From: Anaerolineales bacterium
GTDB taxonomy: Bacteria; Chloroflexota; Anaerolineae; Anaerolineales; UBA4823
Direction of reading: 5' to 3'
Assembly (NCBI GenBank): GCA_020061105.1
Contig: JAGUYW010000027.1
Span: forward strand, 1-64,000
Length of the DNA: 64,000 nt
The notes below the pieces were generated by a model. It searched no databases. It saw nothing but the letters and a program-made list of their open reading frames with translations, and had not been told where the DNA came from. The number at the start of each line of letters is the position of its first letter. Position 1 is the first letter of the stretch. Shown here piece after piece: positions 1-7,184 of this stretch. The translations under genes and the position numbers were made by a program.

Positions 1-1
1 A

Positions 2-100
2 CTGATTGTACCGGTGGCGTTGGAGCAAGGCTCGAAGTTTGCGATCCGCGAAGGCGGCCTGACGGTCGGCGCCGGCGTGATCACCAAGATCATTGAGTAA
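2..100 (+). CDS. tuf: Elongation factor Tu, C-terminal end (partial)
   Basis: Only the last 32 codons are in the window. The frame starting at base 2 reads a typical EF-Tu domain III ending, with the motif [17 protein letters not shown] before a TAA stop. EF-Tu delivers aminoacyl-tRNA to the ribosome as a GTP complex. The gene is cut by the left edge, so the GTPase domain cannot be checked. The following genes (rpmG, tRNA-Trp, secE, nusG) are the standard bacterial neighbours of tuf, which supports the call. Confidence 0.93.
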   Translation: MIVPVALEQGSKFAIREGGLTVGAGVITKIIE

Positions 101-117
101 TCAGATAGCAGGTAATT

Positions 118-285
118 ATGGCCTCCAAGAAAGATGTCCGCCCGGTAGTGACGATGGCTTGCACGGAGTGTAAAGAACGCAATTACACGACGCAGAAAAA
201 CCGTCGCAACGACCCTGGCCGGTTAGAACTCAGCAAATTCTGTCGGCGTTGTCGAAAGCATACAACGCATCGCGAGACGAAATAA
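118..285 (+). CDS. rpmG: 50S ribosomal protein L33
   Basis: This 55-residue ORF starts with ATG 17 nt after tuf and was found by direct translation. It has two Cys-x2-Cys pairs (ACTECK near residue 15 and CRRCRK near residue 44), the zinc-binding form of L33, and ends HTTHRETK as the family usually does. L33 is a small protein of the large ribosomal subunit. Its place between tuf and tRNA-Trp/secE is the common arrangement. There is no strong Shine-Dalgarno sequence, only a weak purine stretch (GATAGCAGG) upstream. Confidence 0.95.
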   Translation: MASKKDVRPVVTMACTECKERNYTTQKNRRNDPGRLELSKFCRRCRKHTTHRETK

Positions 286-294
286 TGTGTCGGC

Positions 295-343
295 GCGCCA
301 GATGTTGAAGATTGTGATAAAATAGATTTTCAACATCTGGCGC
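295..343. repeat. Perfect 15-bp inverted repeat between rpmG and tRNA-Trp
   Basis: The arms GCGCCAGATGTTGAA (295-309) and TTCAACATCTGGCGC (329-343) are exact reverse complements, separated by 19 AT-rich bases. The loop holds a -10-like GATAAAAT (316-323) suitably placed upstream of the tRNA. No T-run follows on either strand, so it is not a standard intrinsic terminator. It may be an operator around the tRNA/secE promoter or an RNA processing hairpin. Confidence 0.7.
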
Positions 344-364
344 CTGAAACAGCGTACTTTACAT

Positions 365-437
365 AGGCCAGTAGCTCAATTGGCAGAGCACCGCTCTCCA
401 AAAGCGGGGGTTGTGGGTTCAATTCCTGCCTGGCCTG
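365..437 (+). tRNA. trnW: tRNA-Trp (anticodon CCA)
   Basis: A full cloverleaf can be drawn. The acceptor stem AGGCCAG pairs with CTGGCCT, the D arm is GCTC/GAGC, the anticodon stem CCGCT/AGCGG encloses loop CTCCAAA with anticodon CCA, and the T arm is GTGGG-TTCAATT-CCTGC. The discriminator base is G and the 3' CCA is not encoded. tRNA-Trp in front of secE-nusG is a common bacterial arrangement. Confidence 0.95.
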
Positions 438-449
438 CCTGGATTGTGC

Positions 450-475
450 AACGCCGTCTTTCGAGGCGGCGTTTT
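450..475 (+). terminator. Intrinsic terminator or attenuator after tRNA-Trp
   Basis: A 9-bp GC-rich stem (ACGCCGTCT with AGGCGGCGT, one G-T pair) with a TTCG tetraloop is followed by TTTT. It lies 12 nt after the tRNA, so it can end the tRNA transcript or reduce read-through into secE. Confidence 0.75.
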
Positions 476-518
476 GCCCGTCAATGATTGTACGGAGCAT
501 GGTAGTTAGGAGATGCCT

Positions 519-791
519 GTGGCAAAGGATCAAAAAACTGAAAGCAAGGCTAAAGAGCCAAAAGCCATTGCTCGCCAAGAGCCGGGTTTCTTTCAGCGTA
601 TCGTCAACGGAATTCAACGTTTTTTCCGTGAGACGGTTGGTGAGCTAAAAAAGGTCACCTGGCCGACGCGCCGAGAAGCTTTGAACCTGACTGGGATTGT
701 GTTAGTCGTCATTTTTGCAGTCGGGTTATTCCTGGGTTTCTGGGATGTGGTTTTTGCAGAAATGTTTGGTTTGATCTTCTCTCTGTTCTAG
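519..791 (+). CDS. secE: Preprotein translocase subunit SecE
   Basis: SecE is the small subunit of the SecYEG protein-export channel. The protein has a charged cytoplasmic N-terminus, the conserved amphipathic segment (FFRETVGELKKVTWPTRREA) and one membrane helix running from about LTGIVLVV to FGLIFSLF at the C-terminus, so it is the short single-span form. An in-frame ATG exists at 513, but the Shine-Dalgarno AGGAG (508-512) touches it, while GTG at 519 sits 6 nt away and gives the usual MAK start (90 aa). nusG follows at once. Confidence 0.95.
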   Translation: MAKDQKTESKAKEPKAIARQEPGFFQRIVNGIQRFFRETVGELKKVTWPTRREALNLTGIVLVVIFAVGLFLGFWDVVFAEMFGLIFSLF

Positions 792-798
792 GAGTAAG

Positions 799-1491
799 AT
801 GGATTTTTTAGATCAGGACGACCCTCAAAAAGATTTGGAAGCGCAGCAGGCGCCAGAGAGTGAATTGGCTGCAGATGACAGCTCAAATACTGCAGATACT
901 CTGGCAGAAGATTTTGGCATTCCAGGTCTTGAGTTTCCTGTCGATGAACTGGAAGGACAGGAAGTGGATGGGCGCGCCTGGTACGTTGTGCACTGCTATT
1001 CGGGATATGAAAACAAAGTGCGTCATAACCTGGAGCAGCGCATGGAATCGATGGGGATGAAAGATAAAATCTTTGATGTGGTTGTCCCTACCGAAGAAGA
1101 AATTGAAGTAAAAGAAGGCAAACGTCGCACGGTTGAACGCCGGGTATTTCCAGGTTATATCCTGGTAAATATGATCCTGACCGAAGAGTCCTGGTATGTG
1201 GTGCGTAATACGCCAGGTGTAACCGGTTTTGTCGGCATGGGCAATAACCCTACTCCGCTGCGCCCGGAAGAAGTCGCCCAGATTATCAAGCGCATGGAAG
1301 CGGAAGCGCCGCGGATTAAGGTGACGTTCCGCCCAGGCGAAAGAGTGCGCATTGTGGACGGGCCTTTCAACGACTTCCGCGGCACTGTTTCAGAAATTGA
1401 TATGGAACGCGCCAAAGTACGCGTGATGGTGAATTTCTTCGGGCGTGAAACGCCTGTTGAATTGGATTTCTTACAAGTTGAAAAGTCGTAA
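799..1491 (+). CDS. nusG: Transcription termination/antitermination protein NusG
   Basis: NusG binds RNA polymerase and links transcription to Rho or to ribosomes. This 230-residue form has an acidic extension of about 55 residues, then the NGN domain (from RAWYVVHCYSGYENKVRHNL, about residue 58 to 165, including RRVFPGYILVNM) and a C-terminal KOW domain (FRPGERVRIVDGPF...GTV). The ATG is preceded by AGGAG, which overlaps the secE stop codon region, so the two are co-translated. The acidic N-terminal extension is longer than in E. coli NusG. Confidence 0.96.
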   Translation: MDFLDQDDPQKDLEAQQAPESELAADDSSNTADTLAEDFGIPGLEFPVDELEGQEVDGRAWYVVHCYSGYENKVRHNLEQRMESMGMKDKIFDVVVPTEEEIEVKEGKRRTVERRVFPGYILVNMILTEESWYVVRNTPGVTGFVGMGNNPTPLRPEEVAQIIKRMEAEAPRIKVTFRPGERVRIVDGPFNDFRGTVSEIDMERAKVRVMVNFFGRETPVELDFLQVEKS

Positions 1492-1515
1492 AACAGCGCA
1501 AAACTGAGCGCTGAA

Positions 1516-1548
1516 TGGTGGGAGGGTGTACCTGCCCGCAAATACCAC
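1516..1548 (+). promoter_or_regulatory. Putative L1-binding leader motif before rplK
   Basis: The segment contains GGTGGGAGG (1517-1525) and, 18 nt later, ACCAC (1544-1548) next to the rplK Shine-Dalgarno. TGGT can pair with ACCA, leaving the purine GGAGG as a one-sided internal loop. The same pattern recurs before rplA. Autoregulation of rplKA by L1 binding its mRNA is well known; assigning this hairpin to it is inference. Confidence 0.55.
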
Positions 1549-1562
1549 GAAGGAGAGTAACT

Positions 1563-1988
1563 GTGGCAAAGAAACTGAAAGCAATTGTAAGACTGCAGAT
1601 TTCTGCTGGAAAAGCGAATCCTGCACCCCCGATCGGTCCAGCCCTGGCTGGGCACGGCATCAACCTGATGGCATTCTGCAAGGAATATAACGCCCGCACA
1701 TCAAACCGCATGGGCGAGATCCTCCCCGCAGAAATCAGCGTTTACTCAGATGGGTCTTTCACGTTTATCCTGAAGACCTCGCCGGCTTCGGTGCTACTGA
1801 AGAAAGCCGCTGGCGTGGAAAAGGGTTCAGCGAAATCGCCGCGTGAGAAAGTCGGGAAAGTAACCCGCGCCCAGGTGCGTGAAATTGCTGAAATCAAGAT
1901 GAAAGATCTGAATGCGATCGACATCGAAGGCGCAATGCGCCAGATTGAAGGTACAGCCCTGAATATGGGGTTGGAAGTAGTAGACTAG
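1563..1988 (+). CDS. rplK: 50S ribosomal protein L11
   Basis: The protein is 141 aa when started at GTG 1563, exactly the usual L11 length. The start has AAGGAG 8 nt upstream; an in-frame ATG at 1515 would add 16 residues inside the leader hairpin. The N-terminal domain has the conserved [19 protein letters not shown]-like segment, and the C-terminal rRNA-binding domain has KMKDLNA and [12 protein letters not shown]11 organises the GTPase-associated centre of the large subunit together with the L10/L12 stalk encoded just downstream. Confidence 0.97.
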   Translation: MAKKLKAIVRLQISAGKANPAPPIGPALAGHGINLMAFCKEYNARTSNRMGEILPAEISVYSDGSFTFILKTSPASVLLKKAAGVEKGSAKSPREKVGKVTRAQVREIAEIKMKDLNAIDIEGAMRQIEGTALNMGLEVVD

Positions 1989-1992
1989 TCCC

Positions 1993-2027
1993 GGTGGGAG
2001 GATGGCTGCGCTGTCCGTTTGCACCAC
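1993..2027 (+). promoter_or_regulatory. Putative L1-binding leader motif before rplA
   Basis: This is a second copy of the motif seen before rplK: GGTGGGAGG (1993-2001), a variable loop, then CACCAC (2022-2027) directly before the Shine-Dalgarno AAAGGAG. GGTG pairs with CACC. Such a hairpin next to the ribosome-binding site would suit translational feedback by L1. The role is inferred from position and the repeated pattern. Confidence 0.55.
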
Positions 2028-2039
2028 AAAGGAGTAATG

Positions 2040-2759
2040 ATGGCAAAACACGGTAAAAAGTATCTCGAGGCGGCGGCGAAAGTAGACCGTTCGCAGAACT
2101 ATTCCCCCGAACAGGCGATCAAACTTGCAAAGGAAACCAACATTGCCAGTTTCGATTCGACGGTAGAAATTCATATTCGGCTGGGGGTCGATCCGCGCCA
2201 TGCTGACCAGCAGGTGCGTGATGTGGTCGTACTGCCGCACGGCTTAGGCAAGACCGTGCGCGTCCTGGTTTTTGCCCAGGGCGAAGGCGCGACCCTGGCG
2301 CGCCAGGCGGGCGCAGATCACGTGGCGGACGATGACGCCTTCCTGGCGAAGATCCAGGGCGGTTGGACAGATTTCGATGTGGCAATTGCTACGCCCGACA
2401 TGATGGGTAAAGTCGGTCGGCTGGGGCGTGTCTTAGGCCCGCGTGGCTTGATGCCCAACCCCAAAGCAGGCACGGTTGTACCGGCCGAAGATATTCCGCG
2501 GGTGATCGAAGAATCGAAGGCTGGACGGGTTGAGTTCCGCGTCGATAAAACCGCCAACCTGCATGTGCCGATTGGCAAAGTGTCGTTCGAAGAGAACAAG
2601 TTGTATGAAAACCTGGCTGCATTGATGGAAGCTATCAGAAAAGCCCGTCCTGCCACCACCAAAGGAACTTTTATTCGCCGGGTGACTTTAACCACCACGA
2701 TGGGCCCTGGTATCCGGGTTGACCCATCCATGTCCCAGGCGATGGAGGTCGTTTCCTGA
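2040..2759 (+). CDS. rplA: 50S ribosomal protein L1
   Basis: The 239-residue product has the L1 signatures [26 protein letters not shown] and the [19 protein letters not shown] segment. Two ATG codons are adjacent (2037 and 2040); the second gives MAKHGKKY and lies 5 nt from AAAGGAG, so it was chosen. L1 binds 23S rRNA at the L1 stalk and is usually a translational repressor of the rplK-rplA mRNA, in line with the two matching leader motifs. Confidence 0.97.
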   Translation: MAKHGKKYLEAAAKVDRSQNYSPEQAIKLAKETNIASFDSTVEIHIRLGVDPRHADQQVRDVVVLPHGLGKTVRVLVFAQGEGATLARQAGADHVADDDAFLAKIQGGWTDFDVAIATPDMMGKVGRLGRVLGPRGLMPNPKAGTVVPAEDIPRVIEESKAGRVEFRVDKTANLHVPIGKVSFEENKLYENLAALMEAIRKARPATTKGTFIRRVTLTTTMGPGIRVDPSMSQAMEVVS

Positions 2760-2789
2760 GTTAATTTGCGGCTTGTGTCGCATTATGCT

Positions 2790-2963
2790 TCGCCCAAGAC
2801 AGCAGGCGGCGCTTTGATCGGCGCCTTAATCTCCTGCCCAGGTGAAGACCCTTCAACAAGAAATCATAGCTGGCGCCTGCAAGCAAGCTTGCAAGAAGAC
2901 AGCTTTCGGTTTGGAGAGTCTTTGTCCGGTCTGCGAGGCAAAGACTTTCTTGTTGAAAGGAGG
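2790..2963 (+). ncRNA. L10 (rplJL) leader RNA with long-range pairing
   Basis: The 5' part (about 2791-2848) contains CCAAGACAGCAGGCGGC and ATCTCCTGCCCAGGTG, the shape of the known L10 leader that binds the L10-L12 complex. Downstream are several exact pairings: TGAAG/CTTCA (2843-2855), TGCAAG/CTTGCA (2878-2893), GTCTTTG/CAAAGAC (2918-2945), and a 12-bp match between TTCAACAAGAAA (2852-2863) and TTTCTTGTTGAA (2946-2957), whose right arm ends beside the rplJ AGGAGG. The 2843-2855 hairpin and the long-range arm share bases, so they are mutually exclusive, as expected for a switch. Confidence 0.75.
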
Positions 2964-2973
2964 TGAATGAACA

Positions 2974-3510
2974 TTGGCGATCTCAAAACAGCGTAAAGAA
3001 GAACTGGTTGCGAATTACGCCGAATGGCTCAAGCAAAGCCAGGCGGTTATCCTGACCGAGTATATTGGCTTATCGATGAAACAAATCGATGATCTGCGCA
3101 GTAAAGTGCGCGAGGCTGGCGGCGAATTCCATATTGTCAAGAATACGTTGGGCAAACTGGCGTTTGAACGCGCCGGGCTGGAAGTTCCTGAAAGTTTGAT
3201 GGAAGGCAGTACCGCGGCAGCTTTTGCGTTCAACGATGCGCCGGCTATGGCAAAAGTGCTAACCGAATTTGCCCGCACATCCGAATTTGTCAAGATCAAA
3301 GCTGGTTACCTGGAAAACAGGCTGATTACGGATGTTGAAGTTAAGAACCTGGCTGACCTGCCGCCATTGCCTGTGATGCGCGCCCAATTGTTGGGCGTTA
3401 TCAATGCGCCGGCCAGCAAACTGGTTCGCACACTGGCAGAACCTGCTCGTCAGGTCGCGGCAGTGATCAAGGCCTTTGCCGAAAAAGATTCCGCCCCAGT
3501 GGCGGCTTAA
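2974..3510 (+). CDS. rplJ: 50S ribosomal protein L10
   Basis: The 178-residue protein forms the base of the L12 stalk. It begins with the typical rRNA-binding half (KEELVANYAEWLKQSQAVIL, the IGLSMKQIDDLR motif and VKNTLGKLAFERAG) and ends in an Ala-rich amphipathic helix that binds L12 dimers. The start is TTG at 2974, 10 nt after AGGAGG; nearby GTG and ATG codons are out of frame. It lies behind the structured L10 leader and ahead of rplL. Confidence 0.96.
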   Translation: MAISKQRKEELVANYAEWLKQSQAVILTEYIGLSMKQIDDLRSKVREAGGEFHIVKNTLGKLAFERAGLEVPESLMEGSTAAAFAFNDAPAMAKVLTEFARTSEFVKIKAGYLENRLITDVEVKNLADLPPLPVMRAQLLGVINAPASKLVRTLAEPARQVAAVIKAFAEKDSAPVAA

Positions 3511-3521
3511 GGATTAATTGT

Positions 3522-3570
3522 CTGGCACGATTTGCCAGGCGCCGATTTCAAACAGGTTGGAATAACCTGT
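3522..3570 (+). promoter_or_regulatory. Two perfect hairpins in the rplJ-rplL spacer
   Basis: CTGGCA/TGCCAG with a 5-nt loop (3522-3538) and ACAGGTT/AACCTGT with a 5-nt loop (3552-3570) stand side by side in the 93-nt spacer. No T-run follows either. They could protect or process the mRNA so that L12, needed in several copies per ribosome, is made in excess over L10. That role is inference. Confidence 0.5.
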
Positions 3571-3603
3571 ATACGACATGACATTTTTTGAAGGAGTACT
3601 AAG

Positions 3604-3981
3604 ATGGCTGATTTAGATAAATTGGTTGGGGAGCTGAGCAAGCTCTCTGTTCTGGAAGCTGCGGAACTGGTTAAAAAACTCGAGGAATCCTGGGGCGTTT
3701 CTGCCGCCGCTCCGGTGGCTATGGCTGCCATGGCTGCTCCGGCTTCTGCTGCCGAGCCCGAGGAAGAGAAGACTGAGTTTGACGTAGTGATTAAGGATGC
3801 CGGTCCGAAGAAGATCGAGGTCATCAAGGTCATCCGCCAGTTGACCAGCCTGGGCTTGAAAGAAGCCAAGGATGTTGCAGAGACCGCGGGCAGCAAGGTG
3901 TTGGAAGCAGTCGGCAAAGACGCCGCTACCGACGCCAAAGGCAAGCTCGAAGCCGCTGGCGCAGTAGTCGAAGTTCAATAA
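3604..3981 (+). CDS. rplL: 50S ribosomal protein L7/L12
   Basis: The 125-residue protein has the N-terminal dimerisation domain ([21 protein letters not shown]), an Ala-rich hinge ([18 protein letters not shown]) and the conserved C-terminal domain ([36 protein letters not shown] at the end). It recruits translation GTPases to the ribosome. GAAGGAG lies in good position before the ATG. A terminator follows and rpoB is not next, unlike the E. coli order. Confidence 0.97.
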   Translation: MADLDKLVGELSKLSVLEAAELVKKLEESWGVSAAAPVAMAAMAAPASAAEPEEEKTEFDVVIKDAGPKKIEVIKVIRQLTSLGLKEAKDVAETAGSKVLEAVGKDAATDAKGKLEAAGAVVEVQ

Positions 3982-4005
3982 TTTTCCTCCACCTATCTCA
4001 TAACT

Positions 4006-4029
4006 AAGGCCACCAAAAGTGGCCTTTTT
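4006..4029 (+). terminator. Intrinsic terminator after rplL
   Basis: AAGGCCAC and GTGGCCTT form an 8-bp stem around a short CAAAA loop, followed by a T-run. It ends the ribosomal protein transcription unit before the two-component genes. Confidence 0.9.
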
Positions 4030-4073
4030 AGTTTTCATAGCCTGTGGTATATTAATACAATATCGGAGGGCTT

Positions 4074-4751
4074 ATGAGCGCACGAATCTTAATCATCGAG
4101 GACGATGAAGCTATTCTGAAGTTTTTACGCCGTGGCCTGGCATATGAAGGATACCAGGTCGATACGGCTTTGGATGGGCAGACAGGCCTGGGGCTGGCGC
4201 GCGATAACCCGCCAGACCTGGTCGTACTGGACCTGATGCTGCCTGGGATCGATGGTTTGGAGGTCTGCCGCCGGCTGCGAGCCGGTGGGGCTGTTCCGAT
4301 CTTGATTCTGACCGCCAAAGACACTGTAAATGACCGTATTCTGGGCCTGGATATGGGCGCAGATGACTATATGGTGAAACCATTCAACCTGGATGAGCTG
4401 CTGGCTCGCATTCGCGCTTTGCTGCGCCGGGCCCAACCCAGCCGCCCGCAGGTGTTACGTTTCGCTGATCTGGCGCTGGATACGGGCACACGGCAGGCTT
4501 CGCGCGGCGAACGCACCATTGCACTGACTGCCAAAGAATATGAGCTATTGGAGCTTTTCTTGCGCCACCCGCGCCAGGTTCTGACGCGTGATATGATTTT
4601 TGATCGCGTTTGGGGATACGATTTTGGCGGGGAGAGCAATATCATCGAGGTGTATATTCGCTATTTACGCCAGAAACTGGAGGCGAATAACGAACTGCGC
4701 TTAATCCATACTGTGAGAGGTATGGGCTACGTGCTGCGAGAAGCCTCGTAG
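4074..4751 (+). CDS. OmpR/PhoB-family response regulator
   Basis: This 225-residue regulator has a receiver domain (residues 3-115) with acidic pocket E9-D10-D11, phospho-acceptor D53 ([10 protein letters not shown]), T80 and K102 (VKPF), and a C-terminal winged-helix DNA-binding domain (about 128-222, ending [14 protein letters not shown]). GGAGGG lies just before the ATG, and AT-rich -10 candidates (TATATT, TACAAT) lie at 4049-4061. The histidine kinase gene starts 10 nt downstream, so the two form a pair. The signal is not evident; the target genes are unknown. Confidence 0.93.
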   Translation: MSARILIIEDDEAILKFLRRGLAYEGYQVDTALDGQTGLGLARDNPPDLVVLDLMLPGIDGLEVCRRLRAGGAVPILILTAKDTVNDRILGLDMGADDYMVKPFNLDELLARIRALLRRAQPSRPQVLRFADLALDTGTRQASRGERTIALTAKEYELLELFLRHPRQVLTRDMIFDRVWGYDFGGESNIIEVYIRYLRQKLEANNELRLIHTVRGMGYVLREAS

Positions 4752-4761
4752 TCACCGCTGC

Positions 4762-6150
4762 ATGTCGCTGCGCGCTCGACTTGCTCTTCTTTATACTTCG
4801 ATTGTGGGGGGAATCCTTTTTTTGTTTGGCATGGCAGTGTATGTGTCGATTGGGGTGTCCCTGACCAACCAGATCGATCAAACTCTGGAACGCGCTGCCA
4901 CCCAGGTGATCAGTACAGCCCGCGCTGATACGGCGCGGGTTGCTCTTCCTGAGTTAGATCTACCCATTGACATCTATGTCCAATTTTGGGGGCGTAACCG
5001 GCAGCTACTTGCTACTTCTCAAAACGCGCTCTCCGTACTTACCCCGCTCGATTCAGATGGGTTGCGAACCAGCCGGCCTGTTTATCGCAATGTGCAAGGG
5101 CGCGCAGCGCGTTTACGCGTGCTGACTGTCCCGTTGTATACCAGCGATCAAGACCGTTATATTGGCGCTTTGCAATTTGCTGCCAGCCTGGCGATTGTCG
5201 ACTCAACCCAAAAGCTCTTGTTGTGGGTTTTGTTTCTGGGGGCGGCAATATCTATGAGTATTGCAGGGCTGGCAGGATGGATCAGTACCAACCAGGCGCT
5301 GACCCCTTTGGAGATGGTTACTCAAACGGCTTTACAAATCACGCGCGCCGATGATCTCTCGCGCCGTATTCCCTACCAGGGTCCTGCTGATGATGAAGTA
5401 GGGCAGCTCATTCACGCCTTTAACCAAACCCTGAGCCGCCTGGAAAACCTGTTTCACACCCAACGGCGCTTTTTAGCGGATGTTGGGCATGAATTGCGTA
5501 CTCCGTTGACAGTAATCAAAGGGAATGTCGACTTAATGCGCCGGATAAATTGTGCGGATGACGAATCAATGGAAAGCATCGAGAGCGAAGTGGATCGCCT
5601 GACGCGCCTGGTAGGCGACCTGTTGTTATTGGCTCAAGCTGAGTCTGGCAAGCTGCCGTTGGGGCGTGGCCTGGTTGAAATGGATACCCTGGTTTTGGAG
5701 GTGTTGCAACAAATGCGCGTGCTGGTGAAAGATCGCCTGACGCTGCGTTTGGGAGAAATCGACCAGGTGCTGGTTTGCGGAGATAAAGATCGTTTGAAGC
5801 AAGTTTTGGTCAACTTGATTGGCAATGCTATTCAATATACGCCTACCGGCGGTGAGGTTGTAGTGGGGGTGGGTAAAGCTGAAAACCAGGCGCGAGTCAC
5901 TGTGAGCGATGATGGGCCTGGGATCCCCAACGAAGATTTACCGCACATTTTTGAACGCTTCTATCGTGGTGAGAAATCGCGCACCCGCAGTAAGGAAGGG
6001 AAAGGCTTTGGATTGGGGCTTTCGATCGCTTATTGGATCGTGCGCAATCATAAGGGGCAGATTGATGTAAGCAATCGCCAGCCGCATGGCACTGTTTTCT
6101 GCGTCTGGCTGCCGCTTTTCGATGAAAGCTGCCAGGGGGAACCGGGATAA
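4762..6150 (+). CDS. Sensor histidine kinase, partner of the upstream regulator
   Basis: The 462-residue protein has two membrane helices (about residues 7-30 and 150-175) around an extracytoplasmic sensor region of about 120 residues, a HAMP linker, a HisKA domain with phospho-accepting H243 (DVGHELRTPLT), and an ATPase domain with N-box NLIGNAIQYTP, G1 box DDGPGIP and G2 box GFGLGLSIA. It should autophosphorylate and pass phosphate to D53 of the preceding regulator. The ATG has no clear ribosome-binding site and probably relies on coupling to the upstream gene 10 nt away. Confidence 0.92.
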   Translation: MSLRARLALLYTSIVGGILFLFGMAVYVSIGVSLTNQIDQTLERAATQVISTARADTARVALPELDLPIDIYVQFWGRNRQLLATSQNALSVLTPLDSDGLRTSRPVYRNVQGRAARLRVLTVPLYTSDQDRYIGALQFAASLAIVDSTQKLLLWVLFLGAAISMSIAGLAGWISTNQALTPLEMVTQTALQITRADDLSRRIPYQGPADDEVGQLIHAFNQTLSRLENLFHTQRRFLADVGHELRTPLTVIKGNVDLMRRINCADDESMESIESEVDRLTRLVGDLLLLAQAESGKLPLGRGLVEMDTLVLEVLQQMRVLVKDRLTLRLGEIDQVLVCGDKDRLKQVLVNLIGNAIQYTPTGGEVVVGVGKAENQARVTVSDDGPGIPNEDLPHIFERFYRGEKSRTRSKEGKGFGLGLSIAYWIVRNHKGQIDVSNRQPHGTVFCVWLPLFDESCQGEPG

Positions 6151-6192
6151 AAAAATCCACCTGGCGCCGAGTGCTGGCGAAACCAGGTGGAT
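6149..6192 (-). terminator. Terminator for the minus-strand membrane protein gene
   Basis: ATCCACCTGG (6155-6164) and CCAGGTGGAT (6183-6192) form a perfect 10-bp stem. Read on the minus strand it is followed by seven Ts, so it ends the gene at 6213-7010. It may also slow transcripts from the histidine kinase side. Confidence 0.85.
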
Positions 6193-6212
6193 GGATCTAA
6201 ATTCAGAGTAAT

Positions 6213-7010
6213 CTAATACCGAGTTTGATTACGGGGAACACTCGGGCGCTGGGGTGCGTTCGAAGGCATGGATGCTGGGCGTGGGCTGTTTTGACCGCTC
6301 GCGGAAAGTGAGTGGTAGGTGGGCTCAGGCCGGGCATAACCAGTCTCGACCTGGGGCCGGGCTGCAGGTTGTTTGGGTGCAGAGCGCGGCGCATTGAGCG
6401 ATGCAGCAGGCCGGGCAGCGGGTAAGCGACTGTTTCCTAAGCGGGCATTGGTCGCAATCCGGGGTCCAATCAGAGTCTGGTTGTGAGCTGGTTGGTCAGC
6501 CTGGCTGAAAAGACGATCACCAGCCACAGAAAAAGCGCCGATGATCAAGACGCGGATCAGCCATACCAGCACCGCCACGAAAATTGGAACTGCTCGCAGC
6601 AGCGTCTCTCGCCCGAGAACAGCATTGCCTAAGGTGTCGTGGTTGAGGATGGCGAGCGAGACGCCCCACCAGGTCAGCATGGCATTCATGGTTGCTGCCA
6701 GCAGCCATGCGCCGAAGAGATACCAAACTTCATTCGGTTCATTAGCGCCTTCTTCAGGGGTGAACAGGCGGGCGATACCGGCGAAGTCGATGCCGCAAAA
6801 AGCAATTGAAAGGATTGTCGCCCAGCGTACGCCAATGAACTTGAGATCGCCCAATAAATCGGTAAGGGCAAAATCTGTCGTGCTATAGTTGAAAATTTCA
6901 AATGCTAGCAGAGCGCTGATGATAATCGCTCCGAAAGCCAGGCCGCGGTTGACGCGAATGCGGCCAATGATATGGGGCATAACCTGTCCCTGAACGCTTC
7001 TTGTGGACAT
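6213..7010 (-). CDS. Membrane protein of unknown function behind a LexA-like promoter
   Basis: The 265-residue product has about four membrane helices in its first 170 residues (for example GLAFGAIIISALLAFEIF, WATILSIAFCGIDFAGIA, YLFGAWLLAATMNAML, VPIFVAVLVWLIRVLIIGAF) and then a hydrophilic, Pro/Ala/Ser/Arg-rich tail of about 90 residues that looks disordered. No catalytic motif was recognised. Its promoter, about 100 nt upstream, has TTGACA and TATAAT boxes with a perfect palindrome between them, and closely matches the promoter of the next gene upstream, so both are probably co-regulated. A strong terminator follows. Confidence 0.75.
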   Translation of the reverse strand: MSTRSVQGQVMPHIIGRIRVNRGLAFGAIIISALLAFEIFNYSTTDFALTDLLGDLKFIGVRWATILSIAFCGIDFAGIARLFTPEEGANEPNEVWYLFGAWLLAATMNAMLTWWGVSLAILNHDTLGNAVLGRETLLRAVPIFVAVLVWLIRVLIIGAFSVAGDRLFSQADQPAHNQTLIGPRIATNARLGNSRLPAARPAASLNAPRSAPKQPAARPQVETGYARPEPTYHSLSASGQNSPRPASMPSNAPQRPSVPRNQTRY

Positions 7011-7108
7011 GACTGGTCTCCTTCTCTATCCTAGAGAACTAATTTGGTGTAGATTTTCCGGTCTACAGGTACCTGAACGTAATCAAGTGCATTGCAATGA
7101 AACCAACT

Positions 7109-7143
7109 GTTCTAATTATAGAACAATTGTTCTATTTGTCAAG
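7109..7143 (-). promoter_or_regulatory. Consensus promoter with LexA-like palindrome (membrane protein gene)
   Basis: On the minus strand the segment reads TTGACA (7142-7137), a 16-nt spacer, then TATAAT (7120-7115). The spacer and -10 box hold the perfect 18-bp palindrome ATAGAACAATTGTTCTAT (7118-7135), whose core GAAC-N4-GTTC fits the Gram-positive LexA (DinR/Cheo) box. A repressor bound here would block both promoter boxes. The identity of the repressor is inferred. Confidence 0.8.
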
Positions 7144-7184
7144 GGTTTTAGAGGTTATTTTTAGAATATTTGTGCGAATTAGGG

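Noticed and set aside
2766-2966. 66-residue ORF between rplA and rplJ
   Set aside because: It lies wholly in the structured L10 leader, has no ribosome-binding site and no protein-like pattern.
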